NCBI GenBank assembly: GCA_937871435.1
Contig: CALMQM010000002.1
Coordinates: 1-40,047, forward strand
Source of the DNA: an uncultured Bacteroidota bacterium
Lineage (GTDB): Bacteria; Bacteroidota; Bacteroidia; AKYH767-A; 2013-40CM-41-45
Direction: 5' to 3'
DNA: 40,047 nucleotides
Positions within the stretch are counted from its first letter, which is position 1, and every line of letters begins with the position of its first letter. The notes under the pieces were generated by a model. It ran no database searches. It was not told where the DNA came from and saw only the letters and a list, made by a program, of their open reading frames with translations. Below, piece by piece: positions 17,011-26,346 of this stretch. The position numbers and the translations under genes were made by a program.

Positions 17011-17039
17011 AATATAGGGAATATTTTATAAAAAATCAA
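17009..17039 (-). promoter_or_regulatory. hipBA promoter
   Basis: On the minus strand TTG (17039-17037), a 20-base spacer and TATATTTG (17016-17009) form an ideal Bacteroidota promoter. Transcription should begin near 17003, inside O1. Confidence 0.8.
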
Positions 17040-17043
17040 CATT

Positions 17044-17061
17044 TGAATGATTTATCATGCG
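17044..17061. promoter_or_regulatory. hipBA operator O2 (imperfect)
   Basis: TGAATGA-TTTA-TCATGCG has one perfect arm and five of seven matches in the other. It lies four bases upstream of the -33 element and 51 bases from O1. An ATGCGT/ACGCAT inverted repeat (17057-17072) overlaps it. Confidence 0.65.
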
Positions 17062-17084
17062 TTAATACGCATTGTGTCCTTTAA

Positions 17085-17102
17085 TGAATGATATTTCATT
17101 CA
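17085..17102. promoter_or_regulatory. hipBA operator O3
   Basis: TGAATGA-TATT-TCATTCA is a second perfect 7-4-7 palindrome, 41 bases from O2 and 92 from O1. The rest of the gap up to 17250 has no other feature I recognise. Confidence 0.75.
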
Positions 17103-17250
17103 AAATGTGATTTCTAAAGGCTATTGTAATCAAAAAAAAAGACCAGGAATCTGAAATGATTCAAATACACGGCATCAGGTCGGGTTAATATTGCCTGAGG
17201 GTCACTAATTCTTTTGAAAATGACGGGTCAATAAGATTCGCTACATGTTA

Positions 17251-17766
17251 TTAATTAGGAACCTTCAAATACACCAGATCTTCTTTATTGAAAAAATAAG
17301 AGTTGTTCATATTTCCCGCGATGAATTTTTTTAGGGCAGTAGAGTTGGAAAATTGTTCATCGATATTGTCTGTAATTTCAGAGAGGATAACACTATCAGC
17401 GCGGACGAGCATTTTATAGAGCAAATATTTTTGTTCGCCATCAGCGGAATCTTTTCTTTGAATGTTCAGGAAATGAAATCCGTTCACAATGGATTCAAAA
17501 GCCAGGTAATGTTCCATTTCTTTATTGGATTTTCCGATTTTATCAATCGCATAATGGGTTTTGTCCAAAGCGGTCACAACTATGGATTCATCATCGGTAT
17601 TCACGTTTTTCCAGGTACCGAGAAGTTGCGGATCGGTATTTACATTGGCGTCGTCAATAGGTACTGTTGATTCATAAGGACAGGCAAAAAAAAGAGCTGT
17701 GCAAAAGAGCAATGCGATGATATGGAAGATCGATTTGGTTTTCATTTTCAGAATGGATTTCGACAA
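17251..17766 (-). CDS. Putative lipoprotein of unknown function
   Basis: The 171-residue product has a hydrophobic signal segment followed by LFFACPYES, where C29 is a plausible lipidated cysteine although the lipobox is loose. Starting at M8 (ATG at 17743-17745) would give a more usual signal length. After it, LLGTWKN and DKTHYAI resemble the lipocalin-like small lipoproteins of Bacteroidota, but I cannot assign a family. No enzymatic motif is seen. It is separated from hipB by the operator region and is transcribed in the same direction, downstream of the 85-codon frame. Confidence 0.7.
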   Translation of the reverse strand: MSKSILKMKTKSIFHIIALLFCTALFFACPYESTVPIDDANVNTDPQLLGTWKNVNTDDESIVVTALDKTHYAIDKIGKSNKEMEHYLAFESIVNGFHFLNIQRKDSADGEQKYLLYKMLVRADSVILSEITDNIDEQFSNSTALKKFIAGNMNNSYFFNKEDLVYLKVPN

Positions 17767-17806
17767 GATTGAAATGTATTAGATTTTTGCAGGCATATCA
17801 TTCTTT

Positions 17807-18064
17807 TCAGTTCTTCAAAAAAAATGTATTGAGAATGGATGACTTTAAATAAAAACGAAAATCATACAGTCCGACTGACAAGAAAGAGATATTGGGAGCA
17901 TGATTGATTTCATTCCCATATTGGCTGAATACTTTTTTTTCAAAACGATCGTAACATTCAAAATACAGGATTTCCTGTGGATTTAAAGGGGCTTGAATGT
18001 TTGGCAAATTGTTAGCAGTGCATTGATAAACATGAGTTCCATTGCAACCATTCAACAAATCCAA
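17807..18064 (-). CDS. Doubtful small hypothetical protein
   Basis: The 85-codon frame has no signal peptide and no recognised domain. YFECYDRFEKKVFSQYGNE followed by LSVGLYDFRFYLK faintly resembles the end of a T9SS type B/CHU C-terminal domain (iYDRwG..vF ... G.Y.y.l). It may be a decayed remnant of a secreted protein or simply a chance frame. Apart from it, 17767-18089 contains nothing I can identify. Confidence 0.3.
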   Translation of the reverse strand: MDLLNGCNGTHVYQCTANNLPNIQAPLNPQEILYFECYDRFEKKVFSQYGNEINHAPNISFLSVGLYDFRFYLKSSILNTFFLKN

Positions 18065-18089
18065 GAATGTATTTTAACAATAGAATTAT

Positions 18090-19331
18090 TTACTCGACTT
18101 TAATTAGTTTTTTCGTCACCGACTTATCTCCGAGATCAACGGATACAAAATAAATACCTGCAGGAAGTGAAGAAAGATCTATCGGGCTGAAAGATGAAAC
18201 AGGACTGGAGAATTTTTGCATGAATTTTATTTCGCCTGACAAATCCCTCACACGAACTGAATACATCGACTTTCCGTTTGGAATAATATTTACAAACTGC
18301 TTGCAAGGGTTTGGATAAACACTCACCGGATCGTATTTGAGTACAGGCGGAAGTCCAAGCCATTGGCTTTCATCAAAACGAACCACACCATGAGATTCAG
18401 TACCGCACCAAATCACACCTGTTTTTTCAATTGCCACTGTGAAAACAACGTCATCAGGCATGTTGCTGTTTTGGGTATTCCAATAATAGTAATAGAAGCC
18501 TTGTTTTTTCACAAGTCCTTTATCATAAGATCCCATGTAGAAATTATCCAAAGAATCTTCAGCAAGAGAATTCAGGCTATTTGTCGGTATGGCTGAACTA
18601 CCGGTGTTATAAGCAATCCAACTGCCGTTATAAAATGCTACCAATGCGCCTGCAGGGCAGGACATCCATTTCGTTCCACCTGAATCTAAAAGCAACCCAA
18701 GAATGGTGTTATCCGGAAAACCATTTGCATACACACTCCAGTTAGTAAAAGCGGTATCCACCATTCTGACAAATCCACCGTTGATGGTACCGACCCATCG
18801 GGTGGAATCATTTTCAACAGCGAGTACAGACATATTATTCACAGGTAATCTGGAATTTGTAATATCAAAAGTTGTCCAGTTGATGCCGTCAAATTTGCTT
18901 AATCCGTTGTCTGTGCAAATCCATTTGACTCCCTGGTTGTCAATGGTGATACTTCGTATATAATTGGACGCGATGCCGGAGTTGAAGGTATTGTAGGTTG
19001 TCCAGTTTGTTCCGTCGAATACACCAACTCCTCCATTTTGTGTTGAGATCCACGCGTTCCCTTGCAGATCAAAGGCTACATGTTTAATAGAATTATCGGG
19101 GATGTTTGAATTGGTTGTAAGATAAACCGACCATGTTGTGTCATTGAACACCGCGAGTCCATACTCTGTACAGAACCATTTTTTCTTTTGTGCATCAATG
19201 CCAATATACCTGCATTGATTTTCAGGTAATGGTGAATTGAAACGGTCATAAATGGTAAACCCGCCCTGAGCAAAAGAGTGAAAACTCCACAAACAGAAGA
19301 AGATGATGATGGTGTATTTGTTACGACACAT
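18090..19331 (-). CDS. Secreted two-component-regulator-type propeller protein with T9SS type A domain
   Basis: The 413-residue protein has a signal peptide (about 1-21, ending SFAQ) and some seven repeats built on KWxxTxxGLxxFDGxxWTTYNTxNS (residues 22-330). This is the Reg_prop pattern of the sensor propellers of hybrid two-component systems, here without any kinase or membrane segment. A linker leads to a T9SS type A sorting domain from about 340 (VSVYPNPCKQFVNI) to the end (KKLIKVE). It should be exported and anchored or released at the cell surface. Role unknown; ligand binding is an inference. A TAAATTTG -7 element lies 20 bases upstream. Confidence 0.88.
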   Translation of the reverse strand: MCRNKYTIIIFFCLWSFHSFAQGGFTIYDRFNSPLPENQCRYIGIDAQKKKWFCTEYGLAVFNDTTWSVYLTTNSNIPDNSIKHVAFDLQGNAWISTQNGGVGVFDGTNWTTYNTFNSGIASNYIRSITIDNQGVKWICTDNGLSKFDGINWTTFDITNSRLPVNNMSVLAVENDSTRWVGTINGGFVRMVDTAFTNWSVYANGFPDNTILGLLLDSGGTKWMSCPAGALVAFYNGSWIAYNTGSSAIPTNSLNSLAEDSLDNFYMGSYDKGLVKKQGFYYYYWNTQNSNMPDDVVFTVAIEKTGVIWCGTESHGVVRFDESQWLGLPPVLKYDPVSVYPNPCKQFVNIIPNGKSMYSVRVRDLSGEIKFMQKFSSPVSSFSPIDLSSLPAGIYFVSVDLGDKSVTKKLIKVE

Positions 19332-19350
19332 GTACGGTGTTGTTTGACAG

Positions 19351-19358
19351 CAAATTTA
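19351..19358 (-). promoter_or_regulatory. Candidate -7 element of the propeller gene
   Basis: The minus strand reads TAAATTTG, matching TAnnTTTG, 20 bases before the start codon. No TTG lies 20 bases further upstream. Confidence 0.45.
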
Positions 19359-19556
19359 GCCGAGTATTTTCATTTCCGGATGACAGAAATCAGGTCTTTC
19401 GTTCAGGTAGCAATAATGTTTCGCAAACACACAGAACATCATCGTCGCCATAACTTAAACTTTTACATTTCTGAAACAGGATAACAATTTTCAGAATTAT
19501 TGGGAGGATATATTCTTCCGAAAATTATTTCCGGAACACAGAGAACCAACCACACT

Positions 19557-22500
19557 TTATTGGATCACTACCTTTGAATCAATGCGCTCGTTGTTTGTTT
19601 CAACGCGGAAATGATACAAGCCTGCCGATAAATCAGCAGTGTTTAATTCGAATACATTTTCACCCGGAGCAACCGGGATTTCAACTTTTCGGATAATACG
19701 TCCTGTAACATCGGAGATTTCAATAAATCCTTTGTCACTGATATCAGAATGAAAACGAATTGAAATGTTTTCGTCTGCAGGATTTGGATAAATACTGAAT
19801 TCATTCAGGTTTTGTTGTCCTGCCATTCGTACAAGTCCGGTTGTGAAAACAGATGAAGCAGAGTACACAGAGGTTGTGACGCCCGCACAAATTGATCGAA
19901 CCTGCCATTGGTAAGTTGTATTCGGAGATAAACCAGTGAGTTGATTCGAGTGTACTCCACCGGCTCCGGTGAACTGTTTCCAGATATAATTAATTGTTCC
20001 ATTCACCGAATAGCGCACCATAAAACTATCAGCAGTCACCATATTTGTCCAGTTCAGCAATGCGCTGGAATTTGTAATGTTCGTTGTGCTGAGACCATAA
20101 GGTGTGATACATGGAACCGGACTGTTTGTTGTCGTGAAAACAGCGGCAGTGCTATATCCACTACTTAAACCTGAGCAAATTGAACTTAGCTGGAACTGAT
20201 ACGTAGTATTTGGAGAAAGACCGGTGAGTGAGGTTGAGCTACCGGCTGACCCGGCAACATTTTTATACAAATAATTAGTGGTGCCATTTACAGAATATCG
20301 AATACGGAAAGTATCTGCAGACACATACTGTGTCCAGCTGATAGTCGCGGAAGTATTCGCGATATTAGTGGAGGAAAGACCGTATGGTTTGATACAGGGA
20401 ACGGGAGTACTCGTTGTTGTAAATGTCATTGAGTTCGAATAGCCACTGCTAACACCAAGACAAATAGAGCTCACCTGAAACTGATAAGTAGTGTTGGGTG
20501 ACAACCCGGTAAGACCTGCAGAATTACCAGCACTGCCATTTCTGTCTTTATACAAATATGCAGTGGTACCATTTACAGAATACCGGATTCTGAATGTGTC
20601 GGCGGCAACATAAGGTGTCCAGCCGACAGTGGCGGAAATATTCGCTACGTTTGTCGCAGTGAGTGCATATGGTTTAATGCACCGTACCGGCGTTGTAAGT
20701 GTGGTGAATGTTGAAGAAGTACTGTAACCACTGCTCACACCACGACAAATGGAGCTGATCTGGTATTGATAAACTGTACCCGGACTCAGGTTTGTCAAAG
20801 TGGTATTGTGAGGAGATCCTGATCCGTTGATGTCTTTGTACAAATAGGAAGTACTTCCATTTACTGAATACCGGACTCTGAATGTATCCGCTGTGATACT
20901 GTTATCCCAATTCACCTGTCCTGCAATATTTGTGATGTTTGTTGCAGATAAATTAAATGGCCTCAGACAATTATTGCTTCCGGCAGTCACTGTGACCTGC
21001 TGTGTGGATGTACCTGTACAACCGTTCGTGGCAGTATAGGAATATTGAATTGTGTAAGGACCCCCTACACCTGCAACAGAAGGACTGAATGTAGAACCAC
21101 TAATTCCCGGTCCACTGAAGGTACCTCCTGAAGGACTGCCTGTGAGACTCACAGAAGATGCAGTGGAAAGATAGCTGGAGGCAAGACCGCTGAAGGACAC
21201 AGTTGGGATTGTATTCACAGTAGCAGTTACGGGAATACGGGCACTTCGGCTGATTAAGTCCGGCAATTTAATTTGCCAATCATAGCAATAATAAAAACCT
21301 GTATGCCCGCCCGAAGAGTTAGTAATAGACAAAACTCCCGGAATTGAAAATGGATAGCCAAGATTTCCGGAGCTTGTATTGCTGTAGAGATACGCACCTG
21401 TCACCTGCAGTCGATAATTTTCATCCGGATCAATTGTCCAGTTCAATGTAACACGACTGCTACCAGAAGGGATATTTACTGTGGTCTGCCTGAGTGTATT
21501 TGTGTTTTTGTCAAGAAGTTTAAATGTCTTGCTTGTAGCTCCACTTGAATAAACCAATACAGATTGCAAAGTTAGTCGCGTGTACACGGTAAATGTTTCA
21601 TAATTGCTTACTGTGGAAGTAGAAGTTGTATAAGATCCGGTAGGTGTAACCGAAAAAGTTGTGGGTTGAGAGTTTAGTGTTGCGCCGGTTGTCGTGGTAG
21701 TATTTTCTACATAGTAATTTGTCGTGGAAGACAATGATGGGGTGGTATAAGAAGTGCCGGTGTTGATGGAATTTCCTCCCGATGCAACACTGTACCATTG
21801 CAGTGAGCCGGATCCTGAGGCAGCTAATGTTACAGTTCCGGTTCCGCAACGACTTGCGTTGGTGACCGAAGGATTTGCCGGATTTGGAATCACTGTTACA
21901 ACAAATGGAGAAGAAGTGGCAGTACCACAAGGACTGGTAACTGTCACGGTGAATGTTCCCGAGGAGGATGTCCTGATGGATTGAGTGGTGGCTCCATTGC
22001 TCCAGGAATATGCAGAGCCAGCAGTTGCAGTAAGTGTTACGGTATCACCCTGTACAATTGTTCCCGGACGATTTGCATAAATTTTTGCCACACCCGTTCC
22101 GGCTGAATTTTGTCGTGTGAGTGTTACCGGAACTGCTGCTACGTTATTCCACTCTTTCGTTTCCCTGAAATTATTGTTCGGGTCTATTTCTACAACAATC
22201 CAGTAGTTGCCATTGCAAACATCAGGAGGAATATTGATCCACATTCCATCCAAAGTTTTGGAATAGATGTCGACATAACCTGCAGAAATACCTTGCAGAG
22301 CATTGGAGCATCCATAGCTTCCTCCACCAAGGCTGTAATTCGGAAGGTTGGAAGAGTTCAACACATTGTTCAGTGAATCTCTGCAATAATTATTGGAAGC
22401 GTTGCAATTGCTCAGGTCAAGCAAACAGAATGCGAGTTTAGTTCCTGTTCCGACAATGGACCAGTTTAATGGATTAGGGTCATTTGGATTTTCAATACGA

Positions 22501-23009
22501 AGTGTATATGTACCCCAGGAATCAACGTGTTGGTGGCCGTGAGAAGGATGATATGTCATTGTTCCTGCTTCGCGGTCGGTATATGTCATGGTGTTTCCGT
22601 TTTTGTGATAGATACGTTGTACCACCACTTGTTTCGGATCGGAGCCATCTGAACAAAAGCCGGCACCCGGATAAGTTGTAAATGTATCTGTTCCACAAAC
22701 CCACTTGCTTATTCCCCTCACTTCAATAGGACCGTATCCTATGTTTGGAGTTGCGCCGGTAAGACGCAGTCGCCCGTCATCTGATCCTTGTCCGGTCTGA
22801 CTTGTTCCTGCATTGATTTGTGGATACTCTGTGTATCCACCATTGCTGATGGCATCCTTCGACAAAGTAATATCCGGTAATAAATCACAATTTGTCCCGG
22901 CTCCCGGCGGACAAGTACATCCTGTCGCATTGGTTGTAGTACATTGGGATTTGGCCGAATACGACAATCCGATAAACAGTCCGGTCAGGACGAGTAAAAC
23001 TTTTTTCAT
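19557..23009 (-). CDS. Secreted lysyl-oxidase-like protein with Ig-like and FN3 repeats and T9SS type A domain
   Basis: The 1150-residue precursor begins with a signal peptide (1-21). Residues about 40-297 resemble the lysyl oxidase catalytic domain: H154-x2-H157-x-H159-x-H161 has the spacing of the copper site of human LOX, K191 in GTKLAFCLLDLSNC corresponds to the LTQ lysine, Y249 in ISAGYVDIY to the LTQ tyrosine, and GMWINIPPDVCNGNYWIVVEIDPNN to the QWIDITDV..GNY block. Then come Ig-like domains (about 305-440), a jelly-roll-like section, an Ig-like repeat (SGPGISG) and four FN3 domains of 95-96 residues. A T9SS type A domain (FSIYPNPADENI) ends the protein. LOX enzymes oxidise peptidyl lysine to allysine with copper and oxygen, leading to cross-links; a substrate here is not known. 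Confidence 0.88.
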   Translation of the reverse strand: MKKVLLVLTGLFIGLSYSAKSQCTTTNATGCTCPPGAGTNCDLLPDITLSKDAISNGGYTEYPQINAGTSQTGQGSDDGRLRLTGATPNIGYGPIEVRGISKWVCGTDTFTTYPGAGFCSDGSDPKQVVVQRIYHKNGNTMTYTDREAGTMTYHPSHGHQHVDSWGTYTLRIENPNDPNPLNWSIVGTGTKLAFCLLDLSNCNASNNYCRDSLNNVLNSSNLPNYSLGGGSYGCSNALQGISAGYVDIYSKTLDGMWINIPPDVCNGNYWIVVEIDPNNNFRETKEWNNVAAVPVTLTRQNSAGTGVAKIYANRPGTIVQGDTVTLTATAGSAYSWSNGATTQSIRTSSSGTFTVTVTSPCGTATSSPFVVTVIPNPANPSVTNASRCGTGTVTLAASGSGSLQWYSVASGGNSINTGTSYTTPSLSSTTNYYVENTTTTTGATLNSQPTTFSVTPTGSYTTSTSTVSNYETFTVYTRLTLQSVLVYSSGATSKTFKLLDKNTNTLRQTTVNIPSGSSRVTLNWTIDPDENYRLQVTGAYLYSNTSSGNLGYPFSIPGVLSITNSSGGHTGFYYCYDWQIKLPDLISRSARIPVTATVNTIPTVSFSGLASSYLSTASSVSLTGSPSGGTFSGPGISGSTFSPSVAGVGGPYTIQYSYTATNGCTGTSTQQVTVTAGSNNCLRPFNLSATNITNIAGQVNWDNSITADTFRVRYSVNGSTSYLYKDINGSGSPHNTTLTNLSPGTVYQYQISSICRGVSSGYSTSSTFTTLTTPVRCIKPYALTATNVANISATVGWTPYVAADTFRIRYSVNGTTAYLYKDRNGSAGNSAGLTGLSPNTTYQFQVSSICLGVSSGYSNSMTFTTTSTPVPCIKPYGLSSTNIANTSATISWTQYVSADTFRIRYSVNGTTNYLYKNVAGSAGSSTSLTGLSPNTTYQFQLSSICSGLSSGYSTAAVFTTTNSPVPCITPYGLSTTNITNSSALLNWTNMVTADSFMVRYSVNGTINYIWKQFTGAGGVHSNQLTGLSPNTTYQWQVRSICAGVTTSVYSASSVFTTGLVRMAGQQNLNEFSIYPNPADENISIRFHSDISDKGFIEISDVTGRIIRKVEIPVAPGENVFELNTADLSAGLYHFRVETNNERIDSKVVIQ
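19826..20969 (-). repeat. Four tandem FN3-encoding repeats of about 286 bp
   Basis: The unit starts at Cys in C(I/L)(K/R/T)P(Y/F)xLxxTN and restarts at 20969, 20681, 20396 and 20111 (minus-strand order), giving spacings of 288, 285 and 285 bases. Each encodes a fibronectin type III domain containing DTF(R)(I/V)RYSVNG and LSPNTTYQ. Confidence 0.9.
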
Positions 23010-23123
23010 GTTGACGGGAATTCAGAATCAATGACTAATCTAGAAAAAACTCTTCAATCCTGCAACAGCAGCCGTTTATAGGCGACCTGTTCAGCTATTC
23101 ATATTGACATTTAAGATGAAAAT

Positions 23124-24761
23124 TCAGCTGAATAATTTGGCAAAGCGAAAATGAACAGCATCAAAAAGTCCAAGGTCGCTCATTTTGAACTCTGGAATTA
23201 CCAATAAGGCCATGAATGAAAGCGTCATATACGGAGCACGGAGCGTAGAGCCCAGGGACTTTACTTTTTTATCAAGTAAACTGTATTGTTTTGAAACGCT
23301 CACACCATCTTGCGGAGAAATGAGACCTGCAATGGGAAGTGGGAGAACTGATTCTTCAGTTCCGTCAATGACACAGAGTCCGCCCTGATTTTGGATCAAC
23401 AGATTTACAGCTCTGCATATATCTTCATCAGTCACCCCTACGGCAATGATGTTGTGGGAATCGTGCGCGACAGAGGAAGCCATCGCACCTCTTTTGATGC
23501 CAAAATTCCGGATCATTCCAATGGCAGGAGGTTTGTTCGAATATCTGTTTACAACGGCAATTTTCAGAACATCTTTTTCGATGTCTGAAACAAGATTTCC
23601 ATTTTCAATTTTTGCCTCTGACTGAATATGCAATGTAATGAGTTGACCATCCAGCGCTTCAATTGCATTCACTGTTTCCCCTTCAGAGGGGACAAAAAAA
23701 TCTTCCGTTGTTTTCGGTAAACAGGAAAAGTGGTTGATGACAGGATGTTGAACTTTGGGCAAGGTGCAGTGGCCATGATCTGCCACGATTTGTCCGCCGA
23801 TAACAGTCTTCAGAACCTGAAAATCTTTTAGGTTGTTGACAACAATAAAATCTGCCGGATCACCTTGTTGCAACAGACCAACATTCAGTCCGTAATGTTT
23901 CACCGGATTCAGAGTCGCAGAACGCAGCACATTCATTGTGTCATAACCGGCGGCGATAGCTCTTTGCACTAACAAATTGATGTGTCCCAATTCAAGATCA
24001 TCCGGATGTTTGTCATCGCTGCAGAACATCAATGAATCAGCATATTCGTCCATTAATGGAATTAGTGCAGTAAAGTTTTTAGCCGCGGAACCTTCGCGAA
24101 TCAGAATTTTCATTCCATACTGCAATTTGTCTATGGCTTCCTGAATGGTGTAACATTCATGATCGGTGGAAATTCCCGCGGAAATATAGCGTGCTGCTTC
24201 TTCGCTTCTGAGACCGGGAGCATGTCCGTCTACCGGACGTTTGTATTTCTGTGCGACTGCAATTTTTTCCATGACGAGCGGATCCCGGCTTAATACGCCG
24301 GGGTAATTCATCATTTCGGCCAGGTATTGCAAACCATAATCGCGAAAAAGAATTTCGATATCCTGAGCGGAAATGGTTGCACCGGCAGTTTCAAAGGTTG
24401 TTGCAGGGACACAAGAAGGTGCACCAAAAAAGAATTTAAGAGGAGATTTTTTAGCATTTTCGATCATGTATTTTATCCCCTCCATACCGAGCACGTTTGC
24501 GATTTCGTGCGGGTCACTCACGGTTGCTACGGTTCCATGCAAGAGAGCAATGCGTGAAAATTCATATGGAGTGAGCATAGAACTTTCGATATGAATATGC
24601 GCGTCTACGAATCCGGGTAAAATGAATATTTGTTCATTATTTGCCTCGTGTTCAATAGAGGATATTTTTCCATTTGCAAGGTGGATGATTCCGGGAAAAA
24701 TTCTTTTGCCGACAACATCTACAATTTGTCCGCGAATGGATAGGATTGGATCTGAATACAT
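23124..24761 (-). CDS. ade: Adenine deaminase
   Basis: The 545-residue amidohydrolase converts adenine to hypoxanthine and ammonia, in purine salvage. GFVDAHIHIESSM (50-62) gives metal ligands H55 and H57. TVSDPHEIANVLG, FFGAPSCVPAT, VDGHAPGL, STDHECYT and FCSDDKHPDD follow in the order expected of the Ade family, and the C-terminal block MASSVAHDSHNIIAVG is family-specific. The start ATG at 24759-24761 fits the family. It is transcribed divergently from the DUF5723 gene; a 14-base palindrome lies 19 bases upstream. Confidence 0.95.
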   Translation of the reverse strand: MYSDPILSIRGQIVDVVGKRIFPGIIHLANGKISSIEHEANNEQIFILPGFVDAHIHIESSMLTPYEFSRIALLHGTVATVSDPHEIANVLGMEGIKYMIENAKKSPLKFFFGAPSCVPATTFETAGATISAQDIEILFRDYGLQYLAEMMNYPGVLSRDPLVMEKIAVAQKYKRPVDGHAPGLRSEEAARYISAGISTDHECYTIQEAIDKLQYGMKILIREGSAAKNFTALIPLMDEYADSLMFCSDDKHPDDLELGHINLLVQRAIAAGYDTMNVLRSATLNPVKHYGLNVGLLQQGDPADFIVVNNLKDFQVLKTVIGGQIVADHGHCTLPKVQHPVINHFSCLPKTTEDFFVPSEGETVNAIEALDGQLITLHIQSEAKIENGNLVSDIEKDVLKIAVVNRYSNKPPAIGMIRNFGIKRGAMASSVAHDSHNIIAVGVTDEDICRAVNLLIQNQGGLCVIDGTEESVLPLPIAGLISPQDGVSVSKQYSLLDKKVKSLGSTLRAPYMTLSFMALLVIPEFKMSDLGLFDAVHFRFAKLFS

Positions 24762-24779
24762 CTGAATTGCAAGGTACAG

Positions 24780-24793
24780 GATTTCATGAAATC
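24780..24793. promoter_or_regulatory. Perfect 14-bp palindrome upstream of ade
   Basis: GATTTCATGAAATC is a perfect palindrome between the divergent ade and DUF5723 genes, with a related half TTTCATGGAA at 24802-24811. It could be an operator; no regulator is identified. Confidence 0.4.
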
Positions 24794-24927
24794 AAACGGA
24801 ATTTCATGGAACACACATTCGGATCAATGGACAAGGCAATAAAATTCGCAGGCTGTTCGTTCTTTTCTGATAATCTATGAACGCCCATAAGAAAAATCTT
24901 TCTTTAAAAGATAATTTTGCTCCGGAC

Positions 24928-26346
24928 ATGAAACGAATTCTGGTATTCTTTCTATTACTCCCTCATTTGTCTGCATTTGCACAGGAGATGTGGGGTATCA
25001 GTAATAGTAATTACAGCGGGAACATGGGGATTTTTCTCAACCCGTCGACCATAGTTGGTGCGCCGTACAAGTATGAATTTTCTCTTATTGCCGGAGATAT
25101 TTTTGCAGAAAATACATATATCTACTTTCCTCCGAAAGCGAAAATAATTCCCCGTTCATTTTTGGGCACGGTTCCTCCGGGTAAAAATTATTTTGATGAT
25201 TATACCGGAAATCCGGTAAGTGGGTTTGCGCATGCTTTGATTATCGGGCCTTCTTACATCAAAAACAATGGCTCTGATGCCTGGGGGATACACACGGCGC
25301 TCAGAAATGAAGCAAGTGTATTGAAAGCGCCTGCGGATCTCAGTAAGTTTGTGTATGAAAAATACTATTTCCCTCCCGGATTTGCCAGACCCTATGTTAG
25401 TAATCCTTTTTCTTTTACCTGGATGAACTGGGCGGAGGCAGGTTTTACATATGGAAAAGTTTACCTGGAAACACAAAAGGATTATTTGAAATGGGCGGTA
25501 ACTGCCAACCTGTTGATTGGATTTGACGGGGTGTTTTTAGATGCACAAAAGCTGGACTATACGATTTATGATTCTTCACATGCAGCGGTTAATGCTATGG
25601 ATGTGACGATAGGTCATGCAGTAAATGCAGACGGGAACTCCAGTCTGTTTGCACTGCGTGGCCTTGGTCTTAGCACTACACTTGGTGCGGAATATATGCA
25701 TCACCGTAACCCCGGAGCATTTGATTGCAACAATACTTCTGACCAATTTAAAAAGTATGATTACAGAATAGGATTGTCCTTTCTTGATATCGGGATGATT
25801 GATTATTTCAGGCAATCACAAACACTTAATGTTCAAACTACGACAATAAAAACATGGGATGGTATTAATTCCATTCCTTTCAATACGATGGCTGGTTTTG
25901 ATTCCTTGCTGAGCAGAACGGTTAATGGCACAGCAAATTCAGCAACTTCATCATCCTTTGGAATATGGTTGCCTTCAGCTGTGAGTTTGCAATTTGATTA
26001 TTGTTTAATGCCGAAAATTTATGCAAATGCAAGCTGGGTGAATCGCCTGCATTTCGGCCCCAAACAAGTTGCAAGAGGAAATCAGGTAGATCTTTCTGTT
26101 CGTTATGAACGAAAAAAATTCGAAGGCGCAATTGATTTTACTTTGTTCGAATACAAACAACCATCAGCCGGTATCGGGTTGAGGTATCGTTTTTTTGTCA
26201 TTGGTACAGACAGATTGTTGCAATGGCTGAGTTTGTCTAACGTACGTAGTTTCGATTTCTTTTTTGGATTTAAATTCTCTACATGCAATTGGCCGTTTAA
26301 AAAGAGTGGTCCCGATTGTCCTGCCTTTGGCCCCACATCCAATTGA
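24928..26346 (+). CDS. DUF5723-like outer membrane beta-barrel protein
   Basis: Starting at ATG 24928 gives a clean signal peptide, MKRILVFFLLLPHLSAFAQ, followed by a 450-residue beta-rich protein. An ATG at 24877 is in frame but would add 17 polar residues before the signal, so I prefer 24928. The opening MWGISNSNYSGNMGIFLNPSTIV and the ending GLRYRFFVIGTDRLL...FFFGFKF resemble Bacteroidota DUF5723 proteins, which are predicted outer-membrane barrels of unknown role. The alternation of aromatic and polar residues supports this. It stands alone between the ade promoter region and a 500-base gap. Confidence 0.75.
   Translation: MKRILVFFLLLPHLSAFAQEMWGISNSNYSGNMGIFLNPSTIVGAPYKYEFSLIAGDIFAENTYIYFPPKAKIIPRSFLGTVPPGKNYFDDYTGNPVSGFAHALIIGPSYIKNNGSDAWGIHTALRNEASVLKAPADLSKFVYEKYYFPPGFARPYVSNPFSFTWMNWAEAGFTYGKVYLETQKDYLKWAVTANLLIGFDGVFLDAQKLDYTIYDSSHAAVNAMDVTIGHAVNADGNSSLFALRGLGLSTTLGAEYMHHRNPGAFDCNNTSDQFKKYDYRIGLSFLDIGMIDYFRQSQTLNVQTTTIKTWDGINSIPFNTMAGFDSLLSRTVNGTANSATSSSFGIWLPSAVSLQFDYCLMPKIYANASWVNRLHFGPKQVARGNQVDLSVRYERKKFEGAIDFTLFEYKQPSAGIGLRYRFFVIGTDRLLQWLSLSNVRSFDFFFGFKFSTCNWPFKKSGPDCPAFGPTSN

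Noticed and set aside
21598..21930. 110-codon minus-strand frame within the lysyl-oxidase-like gene
   Set aside because: It lies in another frame of the same strand in repetitive Ser/Thr-rich coding sequence and shows no independent signal.
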